From positions 101,646,873-101,710,872 of the forward strand of contig CM043704.1 in the NCBI GenBank assembly GCA_023935145.1: DNA of 64,000 nt, in the 5' to 3' direction. A program made the translations under genes and the position numbers. This DNA is from Bretschneidera sinensis (Eukaryota > Streptophyta > Magnoliopsida > Brassicales > Akaniaceae). Each line of letters starts with the position of its first letter. Positions within the stretch are counted from its first letter, which is position 1. A model generated the notes under the pieces. The model was not told the origin of the DNA. It did no database searches and worked only from the letters and a program-made list of their open reading frames with translations. Positions 1 through 11,700 of the stretch are shown here, in pieces.

Positions 1-174
1 CTTCTTGGAAAAATTTTGCGACAGAAACTCATGTTCAAACTTTTTAAGTACCCATTAAATCCAAAGCTTAGACTATGCAAGCTTCTCCCCAAAAAGAATT
101 TTTTTCTATTCAGGTTATTTCTTGGTAACATGTCTAAGTACTCTTCTAATTTGAAGCGGTCTTAACATTAAAAT
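1..174. other. no gene seen; flank of Copia-1
   Basis: AT-rich sequence with no coding signal. It probably belongs to an intron of the minus-strand FKBP-type gene whose 5' exons lie at 5748-15196, because no later exon of that gene is visible before the window edge. The last five bases (170-174, aaaat) are the left target-site duplication of Copia-1. Confidence 0.4.
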
Positions 175-402
175 TGTTAGAAATTATTTTTATTATTATG
201 TTTATTAGCATTTTTTTCATCCTTATTTTAAGGCTTACTTTAGGCCATGTTTTCATCATTGTTTTAAGGATTGTCTTTTTCCTTTAGCAACCTATATATA
301 CTCTTAATTGTATTCTCAATGTGATAGAACTAATGTAAACATGTGTACAATCTCTTTACTCTCTTCAATTCTCACATCTCTTCACTCTCTTAAATTCTCA
401 CA
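175..402 (+). repeat. Copia-1 5' LTR
   Basis: 228 bp, starting TGTTAGAAAT and ending TTCTCACA. It differs from the right LTR by a handful of substitutions and lacks about 60 bp of internally repeated sequence that the right LTR carries. A TATA-like tatatata stretch lies near 294-301. Confidence 0.92.
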
Positions 403-414
403 TGGTATCAGAGC
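403..414 (+). other. primer binding site of Copia-1 (initiator Met tRNA)
   Basis: tggtatcagagc directly follows the left LTR. This is the usual plant copia primer site, complementary to the 3' end of initiator methionine tRNA. Confidence 0.9.
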
Positions 415-634
415 AAGATCATGAGATATTTGATTGAAGATTCCATGGAAGAACTTTGCATCCCACCCTAAATTTTTTTGGGGGTACTGTTCATGATGAG
501 CATGATTTGCTTTTAATCAGGAGTTTGAAGTCTGTGAATCTATCGAACTAGAGGTTTGTTCAATTAGTATCTCTGTTTGCTTTGTTTTATTTGCACTATA
601 TTCCAATATTCTGTGGTTCGTCTGTTAGTTGATA

Positions 635-3600
635 ATGGCTGCTGAATGGGATGACTCTCTTCAATCTATTAGTGTTAGATTAAATGGAAATAAAAATTCA
701 TATTGGAGTTATGTTATGAGAAATTTCTTAAAAGGAAAACGTATGTGGAGTTATGTTAAAAGTATTTCGAGTAAACCTACAAATGATAAGGAAGAAGAGT
801 ATGTTGAACTTTTAAATGCTTGGGAAGCAAACAATTCGAAAATTTTGACTTGGATTAATAATTCTGTTGAGCATTCTATTGGAATAAAATTGGCCAAGTA
901 TGAGACTGCAAAACAGGTTTGGGATCATTTGGCACGATTATACACACAATCAAACTTTGCAAAACAGTATCAATTGGAATCTGATATATGAACAGTTCAA
1001 TAAAAGAATATGAGCATTCAAGAGTTTTATTCCACAATGTCTGATTTTTGGGATAAGTTGGCACTCACAGAACCTGAGTCTCTTCGGAATAATGCTGATT
1101 ATATAGCTCGTCGAGAGGGGCAACGTCTTGTTCAATTCTTAGTGGCTCTTCGTGATGATTTTGAGGGACTTCGAGGACATATTTTGCATCGTCTGCCCTA
1201 TCCCTCTGTTGATACAGTGGTAAGTGAACTCCTGGCTGAAGAGACTTGCCTCAAGACACAAGCAGGAAAGGGCTCTTCCCCAGCATCTAATCCATCTGTT
1301 CTAGCCATTCCTAATAAACCTATCTTGAAGTATCAACCTAAACCACCTGCACAAGTTAGTCTTGATGAGTGCAGTTTTTACAAACAGAGAGGACATTGGA
1401 AGGCTCAGTGTCCTAAACATTTGTCCAGAGCTCAGCATATCAACAGTCTTGGCCAACACAACCACAATGGTGTCAACAGTGGCGCCCACCACTATCTCCA
1501 CCATATTGGCGTCCTGGTGGTCAATCTCAGCAGCGATCTTATAGGCCACCACAGTCTAATACTGCAGCTTTTGTGCCTGAAGTGGCACCATCTTCAGATC
1601 CCAATACGGCGTCCCTTGTAGAGCAGTTTCAGAAGTTTCTTGCTACACAGTCATCGTCGCAGCCATATGCCATGTCTACTCCATCTTCATCAGGTCTGAC
1701 TTCTCTTTACACTGCAGGTAAATTTTCTTCCTTGTGGGTCTTAGATTCCAGTGTGTCTCATCATATGTCACCTTCTTCATCATCCTTTGTATCTATATCA
1801 CACTCTCCTTCCTCTGCATCTGTTATGACTACTGATGGAACTCACATGCCTTTAGCGGGTGCTGGTTCTGTATGCACACCTCATATGTCACTCTCTGATG
1901 TTTATTGCATTCCTAAACTTACTATGAATCTTGCATCTGTGAGCCAGCTTTGTGATTCTGGTTATTCTGTTCATTTTTCTTCTACTTCTTGTTATGTACA
2001 GGATCCTCAATCCCAGAGGTTGATTGGTATAGGCCGTAGGCAAGGGGGATTGTATGTCTTGGATGAACTGCGAGTTCTAGATGTAGCTGCTTCGGGTGTT
2101 GATTTGTCTTCTTTCCATTTAACTTATTCTTCTTCTAGCTTTTACTTCTGGCACTCTAGACTTGGTCATGTCTCAGCCTCTCGTTTAAAATATTTAATCT
2201 CTAGAGGATTCTTAAGGGATTTAGAAACTCATGATATTTCTGATTGTAGTGGTTGTAAACTGGCAAAGTTTTCTACTTTACCCTTTAATCGAAGTGTTTC
2301 TTCTTCTTGTGCACCATTTGATTTGATTCATTCTGATGTGTGGGGACCCTCTCCTGTTACTACAAAAGGAGGGTCCAGATATTATGTCACTTTTATTGAT
2401 GATCATACTAATGAAGCGTAGATCTGATTTTTTACACATTTACACTTCTTTTTGCTCATTGGTTAAAACTCAACACTCTGCTGTGATAAAGTGTTTTCGT
2501 TGTGATTTGGGTGGGGAATATACATCTACAGTATTTTCCCAATTACTCACTTATGATGGTACTCTGCACCAATCCTCTTGTACTGACACTCCACAACAGA
2601 ATGAAGTTGCTGAAAGAAAACATAGGCACATTGTTGAGACCGCTCGCTCCCTTCTCTTATCTGCTGGTGTCCCAAGTCATTTTTGGGGTGAAGCTGTTCT
2701 CACCGCTGTGCATTTGATCAATAGAATACCTACAGCTCATACTTCAGGTTTGTCTCCCTATGAAAAATTACATGGCCACTCTCTTAACTACTCTTCTTTA
2801 CGAGTATTTGGTTGCACTTGCTTTGTTCTTCGTCCCAGTGTCGAGCGCAACAAGTTGTCTTCTCGTTCCGCCATTTGTGTTTTCCTTGGTTATGGTGCAG
2901 GTCAAAAGGGTTATCGCTGCTATGATCCTATGGCTCAAAAGTTATATGTCTCTCGTCATGTCTTTTTCCTTGAACATATTCCTTTTTTCTCTATTTCTAC
3001 CATGCCTCATACATTATCTAAGTCTGATCTCATAAGCATTGATCCATTCCTAGATGATCCTCCTCACCTTCCACCCTCTATTAGCCCCTCTTCCTCAACT
3101 GATGTTTCCCCTCCTCCAATGCAGCCTTTTCCTTATCATTATTCTCGCAGGACTCAAGCAACTACTGATGGTGCAACTCGTGATATTTTTGATGCTTTGT
3201 CTTCCACAGACGATAATCCTCCATCTCTTCCTACGGTCATCTCAGCACCTCCTGTGATTGCAGATCCTACATCATCACGCTTTCTAAAGCGCACTCATAA
3301 GTCCACTCAGTTACTTGATTTTGCTTATTCTTGTTATTCACCTTCATTTACATCATTTTTAGTGTCTCTTCACAATTTTTGTGAGCCCACCTCCTATATA
3401 GATGCTGTTCTTGATCCCAATTGGCAACAGGCTATAGCTGAGGAACTTGTTGCTCTACATCGGACTGATACTTGGGATTTGGTGTCTCTTCCACCTGGTA
3501 AGAGTGCTATTGGTTCTCGTTGGGTCTATAAGATCAAAACAAAGTTAGATGGTTCAATTGAGCGTTACAAAGTCAGGTTAGTTGCAAAGGGTTTTGCTCA

Positions 3601-4912
3601 GAAATATAGTATGGACTATGAGGAGACTTTTGCACCGGTTGCCAAGATTACCACTATACGTGCTCTCATTGCGGTTGCTTCAGTCCGCAAATGGCATATC
3701 TCTCAGATGGATGTCAAAAATGCCTTTTAAAATGGGGATCTTAAAGAAGAAGTTTATATGGTACCTCCTCCTAGCGTGTCTCATAATCCTGGGGAAGTTT
3801 GCAGACTTAAAAAGGCATTGTATGGTCTCAAACAAGCCCCTCGTACTTGGTTTAAGAGGTTCTCTATTGTGGTTACTTCTCTTGGTTTTTTCTCTAGTGC
3901 TCATGATTCAGCTTTTTTTGTTAAGTCCACCTCTGCTGGCTGTATTCTTCTTTCGCTTTATGTTGATGACATGATTATTACTGGTGATGATGTTGTTGGT
4001 ATTGCATTGCTGAATGCAGAATTAACTCATCAGTTTGACATGAAAGATTTAGGCCCTTTATGTTACTTCTTGGGTATTGAGGTTGCCCTTTCTCCTAAGG
4101 GTTATCTTCTATCTCAATCAAAATACATAGCAGATATTCTTCAACGAGCTCGGCTTACCGATACTTGGACATGTGATACATCTTTAGAACTTAATGCTCG
4201 ATATGGCCCTACGGATGGTACTCCATTACCTGATCCCACTTTGTACCGGACCTTGGTTGGTAGCTTAATCTATCTCACTATCACCCGACCAGATATTGCT
4301 TATGCTGTCCACATTGTCAGTCGGTTTATTGCATCTTCCACTACAGTTCATTGGGCTGCTTTTCTTCGTATTTTGCGCTATCTACGAGGTACTCTTTGTC
4401 AGAGTCTTATTTTCCCCTCCAATTCTTCTTTGGATCTTTGTGCATATTCTGATGCTGATTGGGCTGGTGACCCCAATGATCGTAAGTCTACTACTAGCTT
4501 TTGCATCTTCTTAGGTGGGTCTCTTATTTCATGGAAGAGTAAGAAGCAACAAGTTGTTTCTCGCTCCTCCACAGAGGCCGAATAACGTGCAATGGCAACT
4601 ACCACTAATGAGATTGTTTGGTCGCGTTGGCTCTTGGCAGATATGGGGGTCTCAATTACTACTCTTACTCCGCTTTATTGTGATAACAAGAGTGCAATTC
4701 AAATTGCTTGTAATTCAGTTTTTCATGAGCGGACTAAACATATTAATATTGATTGTCATACTACTCGGCATGAATTACAGCGTGAGACGATTACATTGCC
4801 ATTTATATCTTCGTCCATGCAGATAGCTGACTTCTTCACCAAGTCTCAAACTGTTCAGCGGTTTCGTTTCTTTGTTGACAAACTCTCGATGCTTCTTGCT
4901 GCTGCATCGTGA
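635..4912 (+). pseudogene. Copia-1 gag-pol polyprotein, multiply disrupted
   Basis: The start is ATG at 635. Gag runs from 635 with two in-frame stops (TGA 989, TAA 1001). A zinc knuckle near 1370-1410 has its second Cys replaced by Tyr (CSFYKQRGHWKAQC). A frameshift follows at about 1417-1440. Protease near 1740 reads LDSSVSHH rather than the usual DSG/DTG. The integrase shows WHSRLGH, DVWGPS, CDLGGEY and NEVAERKH. It is broken at about 2405-2425 by a small deletion plus frame change. Reverse transcriptase (from about 3420) keeps YVDDM, but TAA stops occur at 3728 and, inside RNase H, at 4583. RNase H ends at 4912. Order and motifs are typical of Ty1/copia. The number of lesions makes it a dead copy. 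Confidence 0.92.
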
Positions 4913-4925
4913 GTTTGAGAGAGAC

Positions 4926-5213
4926 TGTTAGAAATTGTTTTTATTATTATGTTTATTAGCATTTTTTTCATCATTGTTTTAAGGCTTACTTTAGGCCTTG
5001 TTTTAAGACTTACTTTAGGCCATGTTTTCATCATTGTTTTAAGGCTTACTTTAGGCCATGTTTTCATCATTGTTTTAAGGATTGTCTTTTTCCTTTAGCA
5101 ACTTATATATACTTTTAATTGTATTCTCAATGTAATAGAACTAATGTAAACATTTGTACAATCTCTTTACTCTCTTCAATTCTCACATCTCTTCACTCTC
5201 TTAAATTCTCACA
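4926..5213 (+). repeat. Copia-1 3' LTR with internal tandem expansion
   Basis: 288 bp, 60 bp longer than its partner. The extra length comes from additional copies of a unit containing ttttaaggcttactttaggc (4977-5085), present once in the left LTR. A purine-rich stretch (gagtttgagagagac) precedes it. Confidence 0.9.
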
Positions 5214-5218
5214 AAAAT

Positions 5219-5747
5219 TTCTCGACCATCCTGAATGCAGGTTCATTTAATATAAGAACTTGAGCATTTTAAAGCAGATATATAAAGTATGAAGGAAGAA
5301 TAACATAATGTCTAAACTGATTTTGTGTGTTTTAATGAGTTATCAAATGGGAAGAAAACATCAAGGTCTAAAATGGTACATTGCAAAATATATGCCAGCT
5401 TTAATCAGTAAAAAAATGATGTCTGGCATGAGTTGTATGATATTTGGTGTATTTGTAGTCTAAATCATATAGTTAAACATTTAAATTTTAACCGCATCAC
5501 AACCATACTGCAACCCGGGATCCCTTCACATCACAGTACCTGAAGACTATTACCATCAAAATTTTAACACACTTGCATCTAAGAAAAAGATGCGTGCGCA
5601 AGTTAAATGAAACTATATATAGAACCAACTGATGAGATTACATGTAATTTGGGGAGCCTAAGAACATATAGAAAACAGAGAAAAAATTAATTAAAAGGTA
5701 TATAAGATGAGGGACAAAGAATTGTGTAGTTATGATAATATAATAAC
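5219..5747 (-). other. intron-like sequence of the FKBP-type gene; nothing else seen
   Basis: No exon with FKBP similarity, RNA gene or further repeat was recognised here. It follows exon 4 of the minus-strand host gene (5748-5803), so it is most simply read as intron 4. Confidence 0.4.
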
Positions 5748-8700
5748 TTCAGACCATTGGGAAGGGTTGTGAATTCACTCTTAGGTATTTTTGATGCTCT
5801 GAGCTGCAAAGAAACAATATAAATGCACAATTTTACAAATCTTAAATCAGGGGAAAAAAGCAAAGAACCCCCACCCACACACACAAAAAAGAAGTTAAAG
5901 AGTTAAAATACTTACAGCTCTTCTACTAGTGCTAACAGCCTCGGCCAAATCACATACATATATGCCAGCAGCTGATCATTACAAAAGCTAACAAAACAGT
6001 GAATAAAGAATTCGAATATTGTTTGAATAAAAAATGCATGCAATCAAAGTGTCAAAATGACAAAACGAGCCTACGCTATTACTGGTAATAATCAGGCTGT
6101 TAATGGTGCAGAAACACATGGTATCATCATTTAAGAAAACCCACTTAATCAAAATTGCAAAAACTTGGGAGTTTTCTAAGATATTAGTATATAAATACGA
6201 TGGGAGAAAGGACGACGAATGTTATGAACTAACCGGTTGTGAGGAGACAACCAAGCCATGCCCTCCTTCCTTCATGCTGTAATAAATTCAAGCATTAATT
6301 GTGGCAATTAATAAGTGGAGGTAGATGCAATAAATTCAAGTATTAATTGTGGCAATTAAGCGGAGGTAGATGTGCTCCACTAAGCATTAATTGTGGCCAA
6401 ATTAATTCAATTATTCTTAGTGCATTTCTCCTATAAATAAGATAACCATAGAGCATATTAAGAGTTAGCAAGTTAGAGAAAAAACACAAGGTGTATGCTT
6501 AAGGAATGTTGGTTCATATTCTCAATGGTTGTATTGAGAGTATAAGGTATATGTAACCAACCTATATATGGTCCATGTTTAACCCTTTGGCTATCCATTG
6601 ATTGTGGTAACAAGCGTATGGAATATGGACGGACATTCTTGATGGAAGAACATGTATAAATATAGGTTTGGTCCCTAGACTCAGTACTTCTCATTTTCTT
6701 TCGTACACCATCAAATTGAAGAGAGTTCTGGGAGTCTAGAAGAACCGATATCGACAGAATACCAGATTGTGTAAGTGAAAAGCTTCAATGGCCGGAGGTA
6801 TGTTTACTGTCTTTATAATTCTGCATTTAATCTATATGTTATTTAAGTTGTTTAGCATGTTTAGATTATATTTAAGTTCTAACATTTGGTATCAGAGCAT
6901 TGTTTGCATCTGCCTTGAAGTATTAAGCAATCTATAATACTTTCGATTTATACCCGAAAAATAATTTGATTTTAAAGTTTGTTTTTCGAGTATTTTTTAA
7001 TGGAAAATAATGTTGAAATCATTAGGAAATTTGATTTCTAGTATTTCTGAGTTTTAAAATCTCAGAAGCCAATTTTATGGATTTTCACTATGTTGCATAT
7101 GATTTGTAATTATTTGCAAAAATAAAGTTTATAAACCCTTATAGGTATTTATTTTATTTATGTGCTTAAAATTATGTGTTATGTATGTATAGCTTTTTTG
7201 GGTTATGCATGCAATTTAAGTTTAAATAGTTTTAGTGCATAAATAATTTAATGTTGGGCATGTATTTTTAATTTTGTGATTATTTTGCTCAAATTAAGAT
7301 TACGGATATATACTATTTATGTTAGTTCTATATATGCAATTTCAGTAAATGCTTATTTTTAGCATGCTTTTGTTTTTCAATTCATGTTTTTAGAATGAGT
7401 TTGTTTTGTGCATTGAATTAAATTAATTGCATAATATTATGTTTAATTATGCAATTTATGTTTTATTTATGAGAACTTTATTTACATATGATAACATATT
7501 ATTAAGTTTAGATATTGTTAGATTATATAAACTTAGGTTATTCTCATAAAACTTAATTTGTGCATAACATATTAAGGTTCATAATACATTACTATGAACA
7601 AGTAAGTTAAAAATTATGAATAACTCATAAAAAATTTGTAGTTGGCATAAGACAGCATGATCTAGGACAATGCTCTGTCTAAGGATTCTGGTTTTTAATG
7701 AGGCTTTATCCCGATCAATTATCCTGGGAGCACTCTTAGTGATTGCCTATTATGTTACTGCGTAATTGCTTTTAGGCATTAAGTAGAGCCTAAAATAAAG
7801 TAAATATAAATGTCTAGTGAACCATATAATTTTAAAATATTTAAAGAGTAGCCACAATATCTTTAATTATATAAAATTATATATTAAGTGGATTAGGATC
7901 ACATAATGGACATTAATTGTAATTAATTATATGAATTTAATGATTTTACCCCACATGGATTTTATTGTGTTTATATAATTAATTAGGATAATACATTAAA
8001 ATTAGTTTTTCTTAATTTACCCACATGAGTTAAGAAGAATTAATTTAATAGTTTTATCATAAAGTTTAAAGATAGAAAAACATCAAACTGTAATCATAAT
8101 ATGCATTATGAATTTAGTAAAAATAGTTTGATAAAATTTATCATAAAATATAAAGAATCTTATTGAATTAAAAATTTAGCCCATAGGTAATTTTTAATGA
8201 AATTAGATTCAATTTCAGCATGTTTTTAAATTGGTAAAACATGCAATTTAGAAAATTAGACCTCAAATCTTGACATAAGCTTTTGGACTTTATGCAGTTA
8301 CTCAACCCACTAATTTCTCTGATATCCGTTGTGACATACCCGAACTTAGGGGAGATAACTATAAGGTATGGAAAGAGAGGATTCTTCTCCATCTAGGGTA
8401 GATGGACATAGATTATGCTATTAGGAAGGATGAACCACCGGCAATCGTCGATAACAGCACTCCAGCTGCTGTCACGCTATATGAGCGATGGGAGCGATCC
8501 AATCGGCTCAGCGTGATGTTTATCAAAACTAAGATAACTGGTGGTACACGTGGTTCTGTCGACCAGCATGAGAAAGTCCGCGATTTGTTGAAAGCCATTG
8601 ACGATCAATTCATCACTTCAGAAAAGGCATTGGCAAGCACCCTGATAATGAGATTATCATCCCTCAGACTCACCAGTGTAAAAAGGGTGCGTGAGTACAT

Positions 8701-11700
8701 AATGCAAATGCGTGACATTGCGGCTCAACTTAAGAAACTTGAGGTTAATATGTCGGAATCCTTTCTAGTGCACTACATTCTGAACACCCTTCCAACTCAG
8801 TACGGGCCTTTCAAAATCTCGTACAACACACATAAAGACAAATGGTCAATCAATGAATTAATGACCATATGTGTTCAAGAAGAAGAGAGGCTTGTGATGG
8901 AACTGGGGGAGAGTGCAATGCTGGCTACTACCCGTGGGAATGACATATTAGAAACAACCTCGTTTGTTTGTTATGAATCTAATATGGTTAATATTAATAT
9001 TAACACCTGGTGGATTGATTCTGGATCTACAATCCATATTGCAAACTCCTTGCAGGGTATGAAAAACCTAAGGAAGCCAGTGGGAAGTGACCAAAGCATC
9101 TTATCAGGCAACAAGATGGGCTCACATGTGGAGGCGATTGGAACGTGCATTTTAACTTTAAGTAGTGGCTTTATTTTAAAATTGGAAATGACCTTTTATG
9201 TACCAAGTTTCTCATGAAACTTGATTTCTGTTTCTAGACTTATACCATTTGGATATTCCTTTAATTTTCAAGACCCATCTTTCAGTTTATTTTATAAAAC
9301 TGATTGTGTTGGGAATGGTATTTTGACTGATAGTCTTTATCATCTTTATTTACAAAATGATGCCACTTATAGTTCAATGCATGTTCAAACTGGCGTTAAA
9401 AGGTGTAATATTAACGATGACTCCTCTATGTTATGGCACCGGAGATTAGGACATATCTCCATAGAAAGAATTAAAAGATTAGTGAATGAAGGGGTACTTA
9501 GTACTCTAGATTATACTGATTTTGAGACTTGTGTGGACTGCATTAAGGGAAAGCAGACCAACAAGTCCAAGAAAGGTGCTAATAGGAGTTCAGACATATT
9601 AGAAATCATTCATACTGACATATGTTGTCCAGACATGGACGCACATGGTCAGAAATATTTCATCACTTTTATCGATGATTACTCACGATATATGTATATC
9701 TATTTGCTTCATAATAAGAATGATGCATTGGATGCCTTCAAAGTCTTTAAGGCTGAAGTTGAGAACCAATGCGGAAAGCAAATACAAATTGTGAGATCCG
9801 ATAGAGATGAAGAATATTATGGTAGATACACAGAAAGTGGACAAGCACCTAGTCTTTTTGCCAAGTTTCTTCAAGAACATGGGATTGTTGCCCAATACAC
9901 TATGGCTGGTTCCCCATACTAGAATGGTGTTGCAGAAAGAAGAAACCGAACATTGATGGACATGGTGCGGAGTATGCATAGCAACTCCAACCTTCCTACA
10001 TCCTTGTGGACTGAAGCACTAAAGACGGCTGCGTATATATTAAACCAAGTTTCAACCAAGGCTGTTCCTAAGACACAATTTGAATTATGGAAAGGTTGGA
10101 AACCGAGTTTGCGACATATGCGCGTTTGGGGATGTCCGTCTGAGGTGAGGATTTATAACCTACAAGAGAAGAAACTGGATCCGAGAACCATTAGTGGGTA
10201 TTTCGTTGGATATGCCGAAAGGTCCAAGGGTTACAGGTTTTATTGTCTAACTCATACTACTAGGATTGTGGAATCGAGAAACGCTAAGTTTCTAGAGAAT
10301 GACATGATCAGTGGGAGGGATCGGTTCAGGAACTTAGTTCCTGCACATGATCATACAGAACCTGCACATGATCATACAAAATCTCAACCTTCATCAAATG
10401 ATAGATTGGTTATAGTTCATAACACGCCTCAAGTACAAGCTCGTATTAACCAATCAATCATTGAGGTTCCACAAGCTGCTGACAACATTCTAATAGATCA
10501 AGTAGTTCAAGAAATACCACAAGTTCCTGAACAACCAGTTGAACCATAAGCTCCCCTAGGAGATATTGGTACAACATTAAGAAAATCTACTAGAGTCAGG
10601 AGATCAGCAATTCCTAGTGATTACATTGTGTATCTACAAGAATCTGACTATAATTTTGGAGCTGAAAATGATCCTGAAACCTTTTCACAGGCCATAAGTT
10701 GCAAAGGGTCAACCATGTGGCACGATGCCATGAAGGAAGAGATGAATTCCATGAAAAGCACGGAGTCTGTGATCTTGTAAAGTTGCCTAATTGGGCGAAG
10801 GCCATTGGTTGCAAATGGGTCTTTAAAACCAAGATAGATTCATTAGGCAACATTGAGAGATACAACGCGAGACTCGTTGCTAAGGGATTTACTCAAAAAG
10901 AAGGAATCGATTACACAGAAACTTTCTCTCCTGTATCTAAGAAAGATTCTCTTCGTATTATTTTGGCATTAGTTGCTCATTTTGACCTTGAGCTACAACA
11001 AATGGATGTGAAAATCGCATTTCTTAATGGAGATATAGAGGAGGAGGTTTATGTGAAACAACCTGAAGGTTTCTCCTCTAATGATGGTGAGCATTTGGTT
11101 TGCAAGCTTAGGAAATCCATATACAGTTTAAAACAAGCCTCCCGTCAATGGTATTTTAAATTCCATGAAGTAATTTCTTCATTCGGTTTTGTTGAAAATC
11201 CCATGGATCAATGTATATACCAGAAGGTCAGTGGGAGTAAAATTTGTTTTCTTGTGTTTATATGTGGATGATATTTTACTTACAACCAATGATAAGAGCT
11301 TGTTGAATGAGGTGAAACAATTTCTCTCTAAAAATTTTGATATGAAAGATATGAGTGAGGCATCTTATGTCATTGGCATTAAGATCCTTAGAGATAGACC
11401 TCGAGGTGTTTTAGGTCTGTCACAAGAAACCTATATCAACAAAGTTTTAGAGAGATTTCAGATGATAGATTGTTCACCAAGTGTAGCGCCCATTGTGAAT
11501 GGTGATAGGTTCAATTTGAACCAATGCCCGAAGAACGATTTTGAGAGGGAATCCATGAAGAACATTCCATATGCTTCTACAGTTAGAAGCCTTATGTATG
11601 CTCAGGTCTGCACTAGACCTGACATTGCATTTGTTGTAGGGATGTTAGGGCGATATCAGAGTAACCCAGGTATAGACCACTAGGGAGCTGCAAAGAAAGC

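Larger units (their letters stand above)
175..5213 (+). mobile_element. Copia-1, complete but degenerate Ty1/copia retrotransposon
   Basis: A full structural set is visible: TG...CA long terminal repeats at 175-402 and 4926-5213, a primer binding site directly after the left LTR, gag then protease, integrase, reverse transcriptase and RNase H in copia order, and a purine-rich run just before the right LTR. The element is flanked by a perfect 5-bp target duplication, aaaat (170-174 and 5214-5218). It lies opposite to the FKBP-type host gene, probably in one of its introns. The polyprotein is broken in several places, so the copy cannot move on its own. Confidence 0.93.
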
